Assembly: GCA_023459215.1 (NCBI GenBank)
Contig: JAEWVF010000021.1
Location: 7,728-71,727, forward strand
Direction: 5' to 3'
Length of the DNA: 64,000 nt
Source of the DNA: Chloroflexota bacterium
Lineage (GTDB): Bacteria > Chloroflexota > Anaerolineae > Anaerolineales > Villigracilaceae
Of the stretch, positions 53,840 to 62,400 are shown piece after piece. The notes under the pieces were generated by a model, which made no database searches, was not told the origin of the DNA, and was given only the letters and a program-made list of their open reading frames with translations. Position 1 is the stretch's first letter; every line of letters begins with the position of its first letter. The position numbers and the translations under genes are program-made.

Positions 53840-56179
53840 TTAAGGAACGCTGGGGGTGAAATATACCTGCCCATCGACCAACACGAACAGGGCCTTGTTG
53901 GGGCTGAAGGCCATGGCGGTAATGGGCGCATTTTGTGGCAGGCCATCTTCCTTGCCTGCCTGGCTGCGAATCTGATTCTGCAATTCGAGTGAGCGCGGGC
54001 TGAAGCGGAAAATGGAACGTGTATTGGGTTCGAGCAGGTTAACCGCCGGATTGGGCGCCTGGGTAAAGAAAATCTGGGTAAAGATACCATCAGACAAGGT
54101 TGCGCCGCCCTGGAAGCCGGGGCGGGTATCAACCAGGATGGTTGGGTCGGTGCAGCGGGTTGGCGAGGTGGAAATACGGCTATAGGTGCAGGTGGTCAGG
54201 TGGCCGTCCTTGTGCAGGATATACAGGTCGTCGCCGCTGACCGCCATTCCAATGGCGTCCTCCAGGGGCGGAATATCCTGCTCGAAGAAGAAAAAGGGGT
54301 CTGCGAAATCTCCACCGGGCTGGCCGGTATAAGTCCAGACAGCGTTGGCCCGCGAGTCGAGCACATATAGAATCCCGGCATCATAAGCGAAGGCGTCGTT
54401 GCCTTTCCAATCGGTGCTGGGACGAGACAGGAAGGCGGCTTTCGGTTCCTGACCGGGCGCGCAGTACAGCAGGTTGCCGGAACCATCCATGCCCATCAAG
54501 GTGACGCCGCCGGGGCTGGTGCGCGGCAGGGCAATGATATCGATCAGGTTTCCAACGGTGATACCGTTGTATTTGCCCGGCAGGCAGTTGAAATCTTGCA
54601 GGGTATAGTAGCTGCCGTTCTGCACCGCGCGTAAAACGCTGCCATCGGTGTTGTTGAGCAGGTACAGGTCAAAATCGGAGGCTGCCATGCGGCTGATGCG
54701 GATGCTGGACACCAGGGGGGTATTGAAAGCGGGTTGGTAGCCGGTGCGTTTGACGCGATCCAGGGTGTCCAAGGCTGCCTGGGCTTCGCGCCGCAAGCGC
54801 TCGGAATTTTGGGTAACCTGGTGCTGCTCGGCCTGATCGAGGTGGAACAGGGTCGCCTGCCATTTCAGACGCAGTTCTGCCGGATCGGTCAGGTTTTGGG
54901 TTTGGGTTGCCGATTCAACCGCCAGTTGGTAATTGGCGTCGAATAGCGCCGGGACGCCCATCTCGAAATAGATGGTCATCGCAACCACAACCACCAGGAT
55001 CGGGATGACAACAGCGGTGAAAGCCATCCAGGGGATGGACAGTTGCGGCTCGGCCTGTTCGTCTTCCTGCGGCAGCAGGCGCGGAGCCAGTTTCTCGATC
55101 CGCTCGCGGGTTGCCCGTGAGAAATCACGGGTAGCATGAATGGCCTGGGCCATCCAACGCGCCGAGCGACGCCCGACATGCACCATTTGGGTGCGGCGTT
55201 CGGGCGTAAGCAAGGGTTTGGCTTCCTGGGCGCGCGGACTGCGCCGGGGCGGTTCGTCAACAGGCGGAAGGATGGGCAGCGGCTCAGAAGAGGCCGGGAT
55301 CGGGATGGAAATGGGTTCCTGGTCTGGCTGCGGGGTTGGCGCGGGCGCTGCCTGGCGGGGAGTTTCGGCGGTTCGGGTTGCGACGCTGGCCGGGACGACC
55401 GGGCTTGCATACGAGGGGCCATCCGGCTGAGGCTGCGGGGACGGTTTTGGCGGGGTAGCGGTGGAGGGCGCTTCGCTTTTAACAGTCTGGGCTGGCCGCA
55501 GGATGTTGATTTCGCCCATGCCCTCAACGGCTGACACCAGGACAGCGTTCAAGCTGTCGTGGGTGACGGTGGTCAGGCGGCGGTACAAGCTGTCCAGCGA
55601 ACCCGGTCCGCGTTCTTCGAGCGCGTTTTCCCACTCTTTGGGCTGGTTGGCGTTCATGACCAGCAGGTCGCCGGGATTAAGCTGGGCCTGGGCAAAATAC
55701 ATGCGCGTGTTTTGACTCAGCCCAAGTCCTTTGCCAGCCAGGTTTGGGTCATAAAAATGTTTTGTGCCATTGACCCCCAGCCAATGGACTCGGGTTGGGC
55801 CGGCCTGGACAAGGTAAAGCAGATCGCCGCGCAAGGCGGCCATGACCAATACGCCAATGCTGTATTTGCCCTGGCCGGTGGTTTTCATGTTGCGGTCGGC
55901 CAGCACCGCATTGAGCGCCTCAATACTCGATTTAAGTGCAAAAGTCAGCGAGCCGCTGGTTTGGTAAAAACGCTCGGCCAACTTGGCCGTAATTTGGGCG
56001 TACTCTTCGCTGGTATAAGGAATGTTGCCGGCCAGGTTCAGGTAAATGAGCAGGCGGTCGTTCTCCCGTCCGCGCGCAACACGTTTGGGCGGATTTTGCG
56101 CCAGCAGGCCGGGCAAAACTGGCATTTCCTGGCCTTTGATGCGGTGCAGGCTCAGCAGGTTCAGGTCGAGAGTGCTCAT
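53840..56179 (-). CDS. PP2C-like (apparently inactive) membrane protein with exterior propeller-like domain
   Basis: A 779-residue protein. Residues about 1-225 look like a PPM/PP2C phosphatase fold: SIGVLVMAALRGDLLYLVQAG and LNPGDLLVMNA follow its strands, but the metal-binding Asp of GD(S/T)R and (S/T)DG motifs are missing (AGPTR, NANQ). A Pro-rich linker (230-320), a helix (383-405) and an exterior region follow; the latter has repeated strands like DLYLLNNTDGSVLRAV and DLYILHKDGHLTTC, a beta-propeller style. The PP2C reading is inference. It neighbours two other envelope genes. Confidence 0.68.
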   Translation of the reverse strand: MSTLDLNLLSLHRIKGQEMPVLPGLLAQNPPKRVARGRENDRLLIYLNLAGNIPYTSEEYAQITAKLAERFYQTSGSLTFALKSSIEALNAVLADRNMKTTGQGKYSIGVLVMAALRGDLLYLVQAGPTRVHWLGVNGTKHFYDPNLAGKGLGLSQNTRMYFAQAQLNPGDLLVMNANQPKEWENALEERGPGSLDSLYRRLTTVTHDSLNAVLVSAVEGMGEINILRPAQTVKSEAPSTATPPKPSPQPQPDGPSYASPVVPASVATRTAETPRQAAPAPTPQPDQEPISIPIPASSEPLPILPPVDEPPRRSPRAQEAKPLLTPERRTQMVHVGRRSARWMAQAIHATRDFSRATRERIEKLAPRLLPQEDEQAEPQLSIPWMAFTAVVIPILVVVVAMTIYFEMGVPALFDANYQLAVESATQTQNLTDPAELRLKWQATLFHLDQAEQHQVTQNSERLRREAQAALDTLDRVKRTGYQPAFNTPLVSSIRISRMAASDFDLYLLNNTDGSVLRAVQNGSYYTLQDFNCLPGKYNGITVGNLIDIIALPRTSPGGVTLMGMDGSGNLLYCAPGQEPKAAFLSRPSTDWKGNDAFAYDAGILYVLDSRANAVWTYTGQPGGDFADPFFFFEQDIPPLEDAIGMAVSGDDLYILHKDGHLTTCTYSRISTSPTRCTDPTILVDTRPGFQGGATLSDGIFTQIFFTQAPNPAVNLLEPNTRSIFRFSPRSLELQNQIRSQAGKEDGLPQNAPITAMAFSPNKALFVLVDGQVYFTPSVP

Positions 56180-56207
56180 AAGAGGCCCTGATGTGTGGCT
56201 TTGAACG

Positions 56208-56954
56208 TTAGCGTTGTTTGAAGCGTACCAGGATCAGGTTTTTATCGCAATCACCGGATGTGGTCAGGTAGATTTGTTCTGAAAGCGGCGCGCCGGATTG
56301 GTCAAAGAGTTGCACCCAAATGGTTTTATTGCTTGCAACCGGCGGGACTCCCAACGCAAACTCGAAGCCGCTTGGCCCGTAGGCCGGCACGATTCCTGTT
56401 AAAGTGGTCAGCACCGGGCTGAATGATTTGCCTGGCAAGTTCCCGCCGAGTTTGACGATCAGCCCGATGACCGGGTTGTTCTTCGAATCGAGGGATTGCC
56501 CGGCAACCAGGAAGTCGCCGCAGGAAGTTTCAGGGCGGAACGTGGTGCTGTCAAAGAACTGGACGGTGTTGCCATACGGTACGCCGGTTGGCCGCACGGT
56601 GCGGGTGGGCGACAGGGTTGGGGTGACGGTATCCGGCGTGACAAGCACAAATGGGGTATTGGTCGGCTCAATGGTAAAGGTTGGGCGCGGGGTATTGGTT
56701 TCTGTTGGGATGGGGCTTGGCTCGGGCGTCCAGGTTGGCGGGGGCATGAGCGGGGTGATGGTCGGGGTGATGGTCAGGGTAGCTGGCGGGAAAGGATTAA
56801 TCGCCGTGTAGGGATTGTTGAAAATGCTAAACACCAGCCCGCAAATGCCGATGGTTGCCAGGATAAAAACAACCGTCAGGATGTTAAACAGGCCATCTGA
56901 GTTGCGCTTTTTGCCGCGCGGTTTTTTGGATTTGGAGGCCGGGGTTGGGCTCAT
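56208..56954 (-). CDS. Anchored Thr/Pro-rich protein with beta domain
   Basis: A 248-residue protein. A basic N-terminus (KSKKPRGKKRNSDG) and one helix (LFNILTVVFILATIGICGLVF) anchor it, with a Thr/Pro stalk of about 70 residues outside (repeated TPT motifs). The C-terminal domain (about 140-248) is beta-rich with two cysteines (SCGDFLV and GDCDKN), resembling an Ig-like or carboxypeptidase-regulatory fold. AGGAG precedes the ATG. Function unknown; it lies in an envelope cluster. Confidence 0.78.
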   Translation of the reverse strand: MSPTPASKSKKPRGKKRNSDGLFNILTVVFILATIGICGLVFSIFNNPYTAINPFPPATLTITPTITPLMPPPTWTPEPSPIPTETNTPRPTFTIEPTNTPFVLVTPDTVTPTLSPTRTVRPTGVPYGNTVQFFDSTTFRPETSCGDFLVAGQSLDSKNNPVIGLIVKLGGNLPGKSFSPVLTTLTGIVPAYGPSGFEFALGVPPVASNKTIWVQLFDQSGAPLSEQIYLTTSGDCDKNLILVRFKQR

Positions 56955-56978
56955 GCATGACTCCTGTGAAACGACATC

Positions 56979-57875
56979 TTATTCTGCCAGGATGACAATT
57001 TCGCTTTGTGTGCGTTGGGTTTCAACCCACGCTTCGAGCGCTTTGGCTTGCAAGGCAAGCAGGACATCAAAAGCCAGCGGACGGGCGGGGTCGCGTTCGA
57101 TAATTTTGATAATATGAAAACCGATTTCGCTCTGGATAATTTCGCTGGTGGCATTTACTTCAAGCGCAAAAGCGGCATCTTCCACCGCTTTTAACTCCAG
57201 GAAGCCACGCGGGAACCAGCCAATATCGCCGCGGGTGGCCGGGTCGTACAGCGCGGCCAACTCATCGAAATCGACGCCTTCGCTTAAACGGGATTTGGCG
57301 AGATCGGCATCTTCTTGATTATAGGTCAAAATCTGGCGGACGTGTACCTGCTCTATGGTAGGGGGTACGCCAGCCAGGATTTGATCGCGCATGTGGGCCG
57401 CTTCGGCGGAACGTTTCAGCGCGGAACGGAAGCCGGCTTCATCGTACCCGTTGGCGGTTTGCCAGGCGGAAAGCGCCTCGGCTCCGCCCAGTTGGGCTGT
57501 CAGCGCGTCGATCCGCCCTTGCAGTGCGGCCTCATCCAGGCTGAATCCGGATTCACGGGCGGCCTGGGCCAACAGAACCTGGGCGACCAGATCATCCAGG
57601 ACGGTTTGGCGGGCCAGCGTTTCGTCGATTTCGCGCCCGAGGGCGGTTTGCGCTTGGCGGTAACGCGCCAGTTCGGCTTCGAACTCGGCCAGGGGCAATC
57701 CCTCGCCGTTAACGGTGAAAGCCAGCGGCACGGATGTCGCAGTCGGCTGGGCCGGGGTGCTGGTTTCTTGTACGGCGGGCAGGCTGGGGGTGGAAAGTGT
57801 CCCGGCCGGTGTAGCGGAACAGGCTGCCAGCAGCAAGGCAAGCAAAAATAATGGTGTTTGTTTCAGGGTGGACAT
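56979..57875 (-). CDS. PpiC/SurA-type peptidyl-prolyl isomerase lipoprotein
   Basis: A 298-residue lipoprotein: the signal peptide ends LLALLLAACSAT. The N-terminal helical SurA-like region (about 55-165) includes LAEFEAELARYRQAQ and LDDLVAQVLLAQAARESGF. The parvulin domain follows with HVRQILTYNQEDADLAKSRL, DELAALYDPA, DIGWFPRG and SEIGFHIIKIIERD. It probably folds exported proteins. TATAAT lies seven bases before the ATG, with a GGGGGA run between them. Confidence 0.9.
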   Translation of the reverse strand: MSTLKQTPLFLLALLLAACSATPAGTLSTPSLPAVQETSTPAQPTATSVPLAFTVNGEGLPLAEFEAELARYRQAQTALGREIDETLARQTVLDDLVAQVLLAQAARESGFSLDEAALQGRIDALTAQLGGAEALSAWQTANGYDEAGFRSALKRSAEAAHMRDQILAGVPPTIEQVHVRQILTYNQEDADLAKSRLSEGVDFDELAALYDPATRGDIGWFPRGFLELKAVEDAAFALEVNATSEIIQSEIGFHIIKIIERDPARPLAFDVLLALQAKALEAWVETQRTQSEIVILAE

Positions 57876-57898
57876 TCCCCCGATTATACCTGATGGGT

Positions 57899-60256
57899 TC
57901 AGTTCTCTTTGGGCGGGGCGGCGGGACCGTAATCGAGCACCTGGCGCACGCCGGTGGCATCTTCGGGCGGGCCGATGATGCCTTTTTCTTCCATTTTGTC
58001 GACCAAACGGGCGGCGCGGGTATAGCCGATGCGAAGTTTGCGCTGGAGCATGGAAACCGAGGCGCGGCCTTCGCGGCGCACCAGGTCGATGGCTTCGTTG
58101 TACAGCGGATCGCCCTGTTCAGCGGCCATTTCTTCCCAGATGGGAATCTGTTTCATCGGCAGGTTGTTGGCCGCAGCGTCGACTGGGCCGCCAGGGATGA
58201 TGGGCTGGGCCATATCCGACTGGGCGCGCCAAAAATCGACCAGGCGGTGGATTTCGCTGTCGGAGACGAAAACGCCCTGCAAACGGACCGGGGCGGGAGC
58301 GTCGGGAGCCTGGTAGAGCATATCGCCGCGACCCAGCAGGCGCTCGGCGCCAGGCTGGTCGAGGATGACGCGGCTGTCGGTGTTGGAGGCGACTGCAAAC
58401 GCGACGCGGGCCGGGAAGTTGGCCTTGATCAGGCCGGTGACGACATCGACCGAAGGACGCTGGGTGGCCAGGATCAGGTGGATGCCGGTGGCGCGCGCCA
58501 GTTGCGCCAGACGGGTGATGGTGCGTTCGGTTTCGTCCGGGGCGAGCAGCATCAGGTCGGCCAACTCGTCGATGACGACGACCAGGTAGGGCAGTTTTTT
58601 CTGCCCGTCGGTTTTCATGCGAGTGTTGTAATCCTGGATGTTGCGCGCGCCAATTTGAGCAAACTGATGGTAACGGCGATCCATTTCGCGGGTCATCCAT
58701 TGCAGCGCGCCGATGACTTTTTCCATTTCGACGACTACCGGCGAGAGCAGATGCGGCACGCCGTTATAGCCGGTCAGTTCGACCCGTTTCGGGTCGACCA
58801 GCACCAGGCGCAAGTCATCGGGTGTATTGTGGAGCAGCATACAGGAAAGGATCGAGTTGACGCAGACCGATTTACCCGAACCGGTCGTGCCGGCGATGAG
58901 CAGATGCGGCATGGATGCCAGGTCCGCGCCGATGGGGTGGCCGGAAACATCCTGGCCGAGAGCGAAGGATAACGATTTGCGGCTGCGGCGGAAGGCTTCG
59001 CTTTCGATCAGGTCGCGCAGGGCGACGACGGTCATTTCTTCGTTGGGAACTTCGATGCCGAGGTAGGAATGTCCCGGTACCGGGGCCTGGATGCGGATGC
59101 GCGGCGCGGCCAGGGCCAGGGCCAGATCGTCGGAAAGCGAGACGATTTTGCTGACGCGCACGCGCATTTTTCCGCCGCGCGATTCGATGAAAAGCGGCTC
59201 GACGCCGAACTGGGTTACCGTCGGCCCGCGGTTGATTTCAACCACCTGGGCCGGCGCGCCGAAGGAGGCCAGGGTCTCTTCGATCAGGCGTGCGCGCTGT
59301 TCGACATATTCCTCGTTCTGATTGGGGGCCGAACCGGGGACGAGAACATCCTTGACATCGGGAAGTATCCAGACGTGCGGCTGGCCGTTCTGGGCCGGGG
59401 CAAACCCTCCCGGCGCGGCGGTTGCTGAGACAACCGGCGGGGTGGCATGGATGGGGGTAAAGCCATCGTTAATCGGCGATTCCTGGGGGGCCGGCTGGCG
59501 CAAGTCGGCGCGTTTGGCGAAAAAATTGCCGAACAATTTTTGCCAGAGCGCCTTGAGCGCAAACCAGATGGGGTCGAGTTTGGCGATAATCTCAGGGACG
59601 GTTAAATCAAAGGTAATCGAAACGCCGATCAAGAGCCAGGCAATCAGGATGGCCAGCAGCCCGGCGGAACCCAGGTTCTCGACGAACATGCGGTAGAAGA
59701 GACTGCCCAGCCAGCCGCCGCCGATTCCCAAACCGGGAGCGGGATTTTCGCTGATGCCCTGGAAAACCACCAGCAACCAGACACTGAGCAGGAGCAAACC
59801 GGTCACCCGTTCGACCGAGACCGGCGGGATGGTTTCGATTTTCCGCAGCACCAGCCACATGCCAAAAAGGATCAGCCCGACCGGCAGGATATAAGCGCCC
59901 CAGCCGAACAGGAAACCGAAGGCCGAAATTGCCGTATTCGACAACGCGGAATTGCTCGACGAGAGCAATAACAGGGCCATGATCACCCCGGAAACGGCCA
60001 GGCCGATGCCAATCAAATCCAGTTTGCGTTCCGGCGAGAGCTGGATCAACGGCGGCGGTGGTTCGGGCTGTTTTTTTGCTGTGTGGTGACGGGGAGCGGG
60101 TTTTTTAACAGGATGGGATTTGGCCGGGGCTTTTTTTTGAGCCGGGGCGTGTTGTTGCTTTCCGCTGGCGGGCTTGACTGGCGGTTTTGAATCGGCCTTT
60201 GGGGCGGATTTGCCCTTGGGCGGCTGCTTTTTCGAGAAGGGAAGTTTGACAGGCAT
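57899..60256 (-). CDS. ftsK: DNA translocase FtsK/SpoIIIE
   Basis: A 785-residue translocase for chromosome segregation at division. A basic, Pro/Lys-rich N-terminus (about 1-80) precedes four membrane helices (LIGIGLAVSGVIMALLLL, GAYILPVGLILFGMWLVL, LLLLSVWLLVVFQGI and AILIAWLLIGVSITF). The motor has Walker A GTTGSGKSVCVNS, Walker B LVVVIDELADLM and the conserved ATQRPSVDVVTGLIKANFP. The C-terminal gamma winged helix (ASVSMLQRKLRIGYTRAARLVDKME) recognises orienting DNA sequences. The start MPVKLPFSKKQ is chosen; an upstream extension lacks support. Confidence 0.96.
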   Translation of the reverse strand: MPVKLPFSKKQPPKGKSAPKADSKPPVKPASGKQQHAPAQKKAPAKSHPVKKPAPRHHTAKKQPEPPPPLIQLSPERKLDLIGIGLAVSGVIMALLLLSSSNSALSNTAISAFGFLFGWGAYILPVGLILFGMWLVLRKIETIPPVSVERVTGLLLLSVWLLVVFQGISENPAPGLGIGGGWLGSLFYRMFVENLGSAGLLAILIAWLLIGVSITFDLTVPEIIAKLDPIWFALKALWQKLFGNFFAKRADLRQPAPQESPINDGFTPIHATPPVVSATAAPGGFAPAQNGQPHVWILPDVKDVLVPGSAPNQNEEYVEQRARLIEETLASFGAPAQVVEINRGPTVTQFGVEPLFIESRGGKMRVRVSKIVSLSDDLALALAAPRIRIQAPVPGHSYLGIEVPNEEMTVVALRDLIESEAFRRSRKSLSFALGQDVSGHPIGADLASMPHLLIAGTTGSGKSVCVNSILSCMLLHNTPDDLRLVLVDPKRVELTGYNGVPHLLSPVVVEMEKVIGALQWMTREMDRRYHQFAQIGARNIQDYNTRMKTDGQKKLPYLVVVIDELADLMLLAPDETERTITRLAQLARATGIHLILATQRPSVDVVTGLIKANFPARVAFAVASNTDSRVILDQPGAERLLGRGDMLYQAPDAPAPVRLQGVFVSDSEIHRLVDFWRAQSDMAQPIIPGGPVDAAANNLPMKQIPIWEEMAAEQGDPLYNEAIDLVRREGRASVSMLQRKLRIGYTRAARLVDKMEEKGIIGPPEDATGVRQVLDYGPAAPPKEN

Positions 60257-60360
60257 AAATAAAGAAGGCCGGTCTGAAAACACCAGCCTAAAAATTATAG
60301 CACAAATGGTCGAAATAGCAGGTTGAGCGCCTCGGACGCCGGGCGAAGCGCTGCCTTTGT

Positions 60361-60780
60361 CTACCCAAAAGCCAGGTACGAGACCAGGAACAGCCCCAGC
60401 GCCCCGCATCCCATCAGGATGAAAATCCCGGCGACGATGAGCAGGGCCAACATCCCTTCTGAAATGCCGAAATTGGTATCGTACGGATTTTTACCCTCGG
60501 GCAACTCGGCGTCTTTGGCTTTGGCGCTGGCCGGGCGCTTGAAACGCACCCGCGCATTGTCGAATTTCTCGACCATCACCCAGCCGAACAGGGCTTCGCG
60601 TTCGAGCAGTTTTTGCAAGGTGTTGGGGTTGCCGAAGGAATTGGTTGCGGAACGCACAATTTTAAATTCCCAATCATTTGCCAACTCTTCGGGATAGTAG
60701 GATGTCATTTCTTCCTCCTCGCATTCAATGCGTTTCTTTGCGGCAGCGGCGGCTGCGGCTGATGTGGCGGCAAAAGACAT
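60361..60780 (-). CDS. Small membrane protein of unknown function
   Basis: A 139-residue protein with an Ala-rich N-terminus then CEEEEM, a central soluble part (ANDWEFKIVRSATNSFG, LEREALFGWVMVEKF) and one C-terminal hydrophobic segment (GMLALLIVAGIFILMGCGALGLFLVSYL). GGAG precedes the ATG. It is adjacent to ftsK in the same direction, about 100 bases upstream. No function is recognised. Confidence 0.75.
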   Translation of the reverse strand: MSFAATSAAAAAAAKKRIECEEEEMTSYYPEELANDWEFKIVRSATNSFGNPNTLQKLLEREALFGWVMVEKFDNARVRFKRPASAKAKDAELPEGKNPYDTNFGISEGMLALLIVAGIFILMGCGALGLFLVSYLAFG

Positions 60781-60843
60781 GGCTCACACTCCTGTTCAAC
60801 ATCCATACTTACGCGGCGCAACTGGAAAAGGTTGTCGTTGGTC

Positions 60844-60872
60844 TTGGGTTCCACCCCGGATTGGCGTACAAT
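60844..60872 (+). promoter_or_regulatory. Promoter of the polytopic membrane protein gene
   Basis: TTGGGT (60844-60849) and TACAAT (60867-60872) are exactly 17 bases apart. Transcription would start near 60880 and the proposed ATG is at 60910, which argues against the longer frame starting at 60832. Confidence 0.6.
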
Positions 60873-60909
60873 CGAAGGGATCGATTTCCCCAAAGGATGG
60901 TTTCTCGTT

Positions 60910-62400
60910 ATGGGCCAACAACTTCCCCCCTCCAGCAATCCCGGCATCCTGCTCTTGCGGCTTGTTCGTTTATTCTACCTCGAACCGCTTGGCGAAACAC
61001 TTGTTGAACTTAAAAGTCTGCCGTTGGGGATGAAAATCCTGACTGTGCTGGGCTATCTAACGGTACTCTTCCTGCTGTTGGGTGTGCTGGCGGTTGAAAT
61101 CCTGCGCCCGTGGACGCCGCTGATGGTGTATAACCCGCCGGGCGGCAGCGAGATGGTCGAAACTTCGCTCATTTCCGTGCTGCTGGCCTGCATGGCTTTT
61201 TGCCTGGGCTGGGCTTATCTGCTGACCGGGGCGACCGACGCCCGCAAACGGGTTTTCCTGCCGGTTTGGGGGCTTTTTGCCGTGCAGATTTTCTTTTCCG
61301 CACCCTGGGGCAATGATTTCGGGATGCTGGTCTGGTGCCTAGCTGCGCCGACAGTTTTGTTCGGCTTTGGCGGCGTCTACCTGCTCTCGCGCAAGTGGAG
61401 CGGCTGGAGCAGCAAGCCGGTGCTTGAGTTCGGCCTGTGGCTGGGGGTTTTTGCGCTCTTCTTTGGCCTGTTCGCGCTGGCCAGCGCCGGGCTGTCGCCT
61501 TTCCTGAGCAACCTGAACGGGGTTTTCAGCCTGTTGAGCGTGCTGGCAGTGCCGTTTTGGCTGTTCTATGGTGCAACCATCGTCGATTTGGGATTGAAAC
61601 TGGCCTCGAAAGTGACCCTGCGGCTGCGGCGCAGACTCTCTGCCGAGAAGCTGGCCGCGCTGGCCGGGTTTGTCGTTTTTGCCCACCTCGGCCTGGATGC
61701 CATTATCCTGGGGTTGCTCTACTTCCTGGCCCCGGATTGGATGGTATTTGGCGAAGCCCTGGCCGTCGACCTGGGGGTGGCCGCGCTGGTGACCCTGCTT
61801 GCCCCGTTTGCCGCCCTGGTCAAGGGCTGGACTCCGCGGGTGGCGGCCATCTTCCTGACCGTGACCCTGTCCACGCCGGTCTTTGCCTTGAGCGTGGTGC
61901 TCAGCCTGACCAGCCAAAGCGCCGAAGTATTGGATGTGACCCTGGCCCTGTTCACCCGTTTTGCGCCCCTGCTGGTTTTTGTTTTCCTGACCGCCCACGC
62001 CGTTCTCAGCATCGGGGCTGCTTTCGCCAACGGAGATGGAGTCATTATCCCGCGCAATGGCCGCATCCTGATGGTATTTGGTCTGGCCTTGCTGGTGATT
62101 GCCTTTACCGTGTTCTTCGTCAATGGCCGTGACGCCGATACCGGCGAGTACAGCAACCTGATCCAGGGCATGAGCGATGGATTGTTCGCCCTGGGAGCCT
62201 TTTTCCTGGGCGTGCCCTACATGCTCTGGACAATCTGGAAGCGCCCGGACGAATTGGCCGGGGACGAAAATGATTTCCCGGTGCAAGAAAATACTCCCAA
62301 ACCGCGCCGTTCCGTGTTGTGGATGGCTGCGCTGTTGGGAGTATTTTTCTCGGTGCTGGCTTGCGGCGGGATTTTGGTGCTCGACCAGCTTATGAAATAA
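60910..62400 (+). CDS. Polytopic membrane protein of unknown function
   Basis: A 496-residue protein with about 12 hydrophobic helices (for example LTVLGYLTVLFLLLGVLAVEI, VLLACMAFCLGWAYLL, VAALVTLLAPFAALV and VLWMAALLGVFFSVLACGGIL). Charged loops are short. No transporter or enzyme motif is recognised. The start at MGQQLPPSSNPG is downstream of a good promoter, but the Shine-Dalgarno match is poor, so the start is uncertain. Its stop overlaps the end of the converging cydC gene by 11 bases. Confidence 0.72.
   Translation: MGQQLPPSSNPGILLLRLVRLFYLEPLGETLVELKSLPLGMKILTVLGYLTVLFLLLGVLAVEILRPWTPLMVYNPPGGSEMVETSLISVLLACMAFCLGWAYLLTGATDARKRVFLPVWGLFAVQIFFSAPWGNDFGMLVWCLAAPTVLFGFGGVYLLSRKWSGWSSKPVLEFGLWLGVFALFFGLFALASAGLSPFLSNLNGVFSLLSVLAVPFWLFYGATIVDLGLKLASKVTLRLRRRLSAEKLAALAGFVVFAHLGLDAIILGLLYFLAPDWMVFGEALAVDLGVAALVTLLAPFAALVKGWTPRVAAIFLTVTLSTPVFALSVVLSLTSQSAEVLDVTLALFTRFAPLLVFVFLTAHAVLSIGAAFANGDGVIIPRNGRILMVFGLALLVIAFTVFFVNGRDADTGEYSNLIQGMSDGLFALGAFFLGVPYMLWTIWKRPDELAGDENDFPVQENTPKPRRSVLWMAALLGVFFSVLACGGILVLDQLMK

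Noticed and set aside
56640..56800. Repeated TPT/PTP codons resembling a short tandem array or CRISPR
   Set aside because: There are no identical direct repeats with spacers of constant size; it is the Thr/Pro stalk of an anchored protein.
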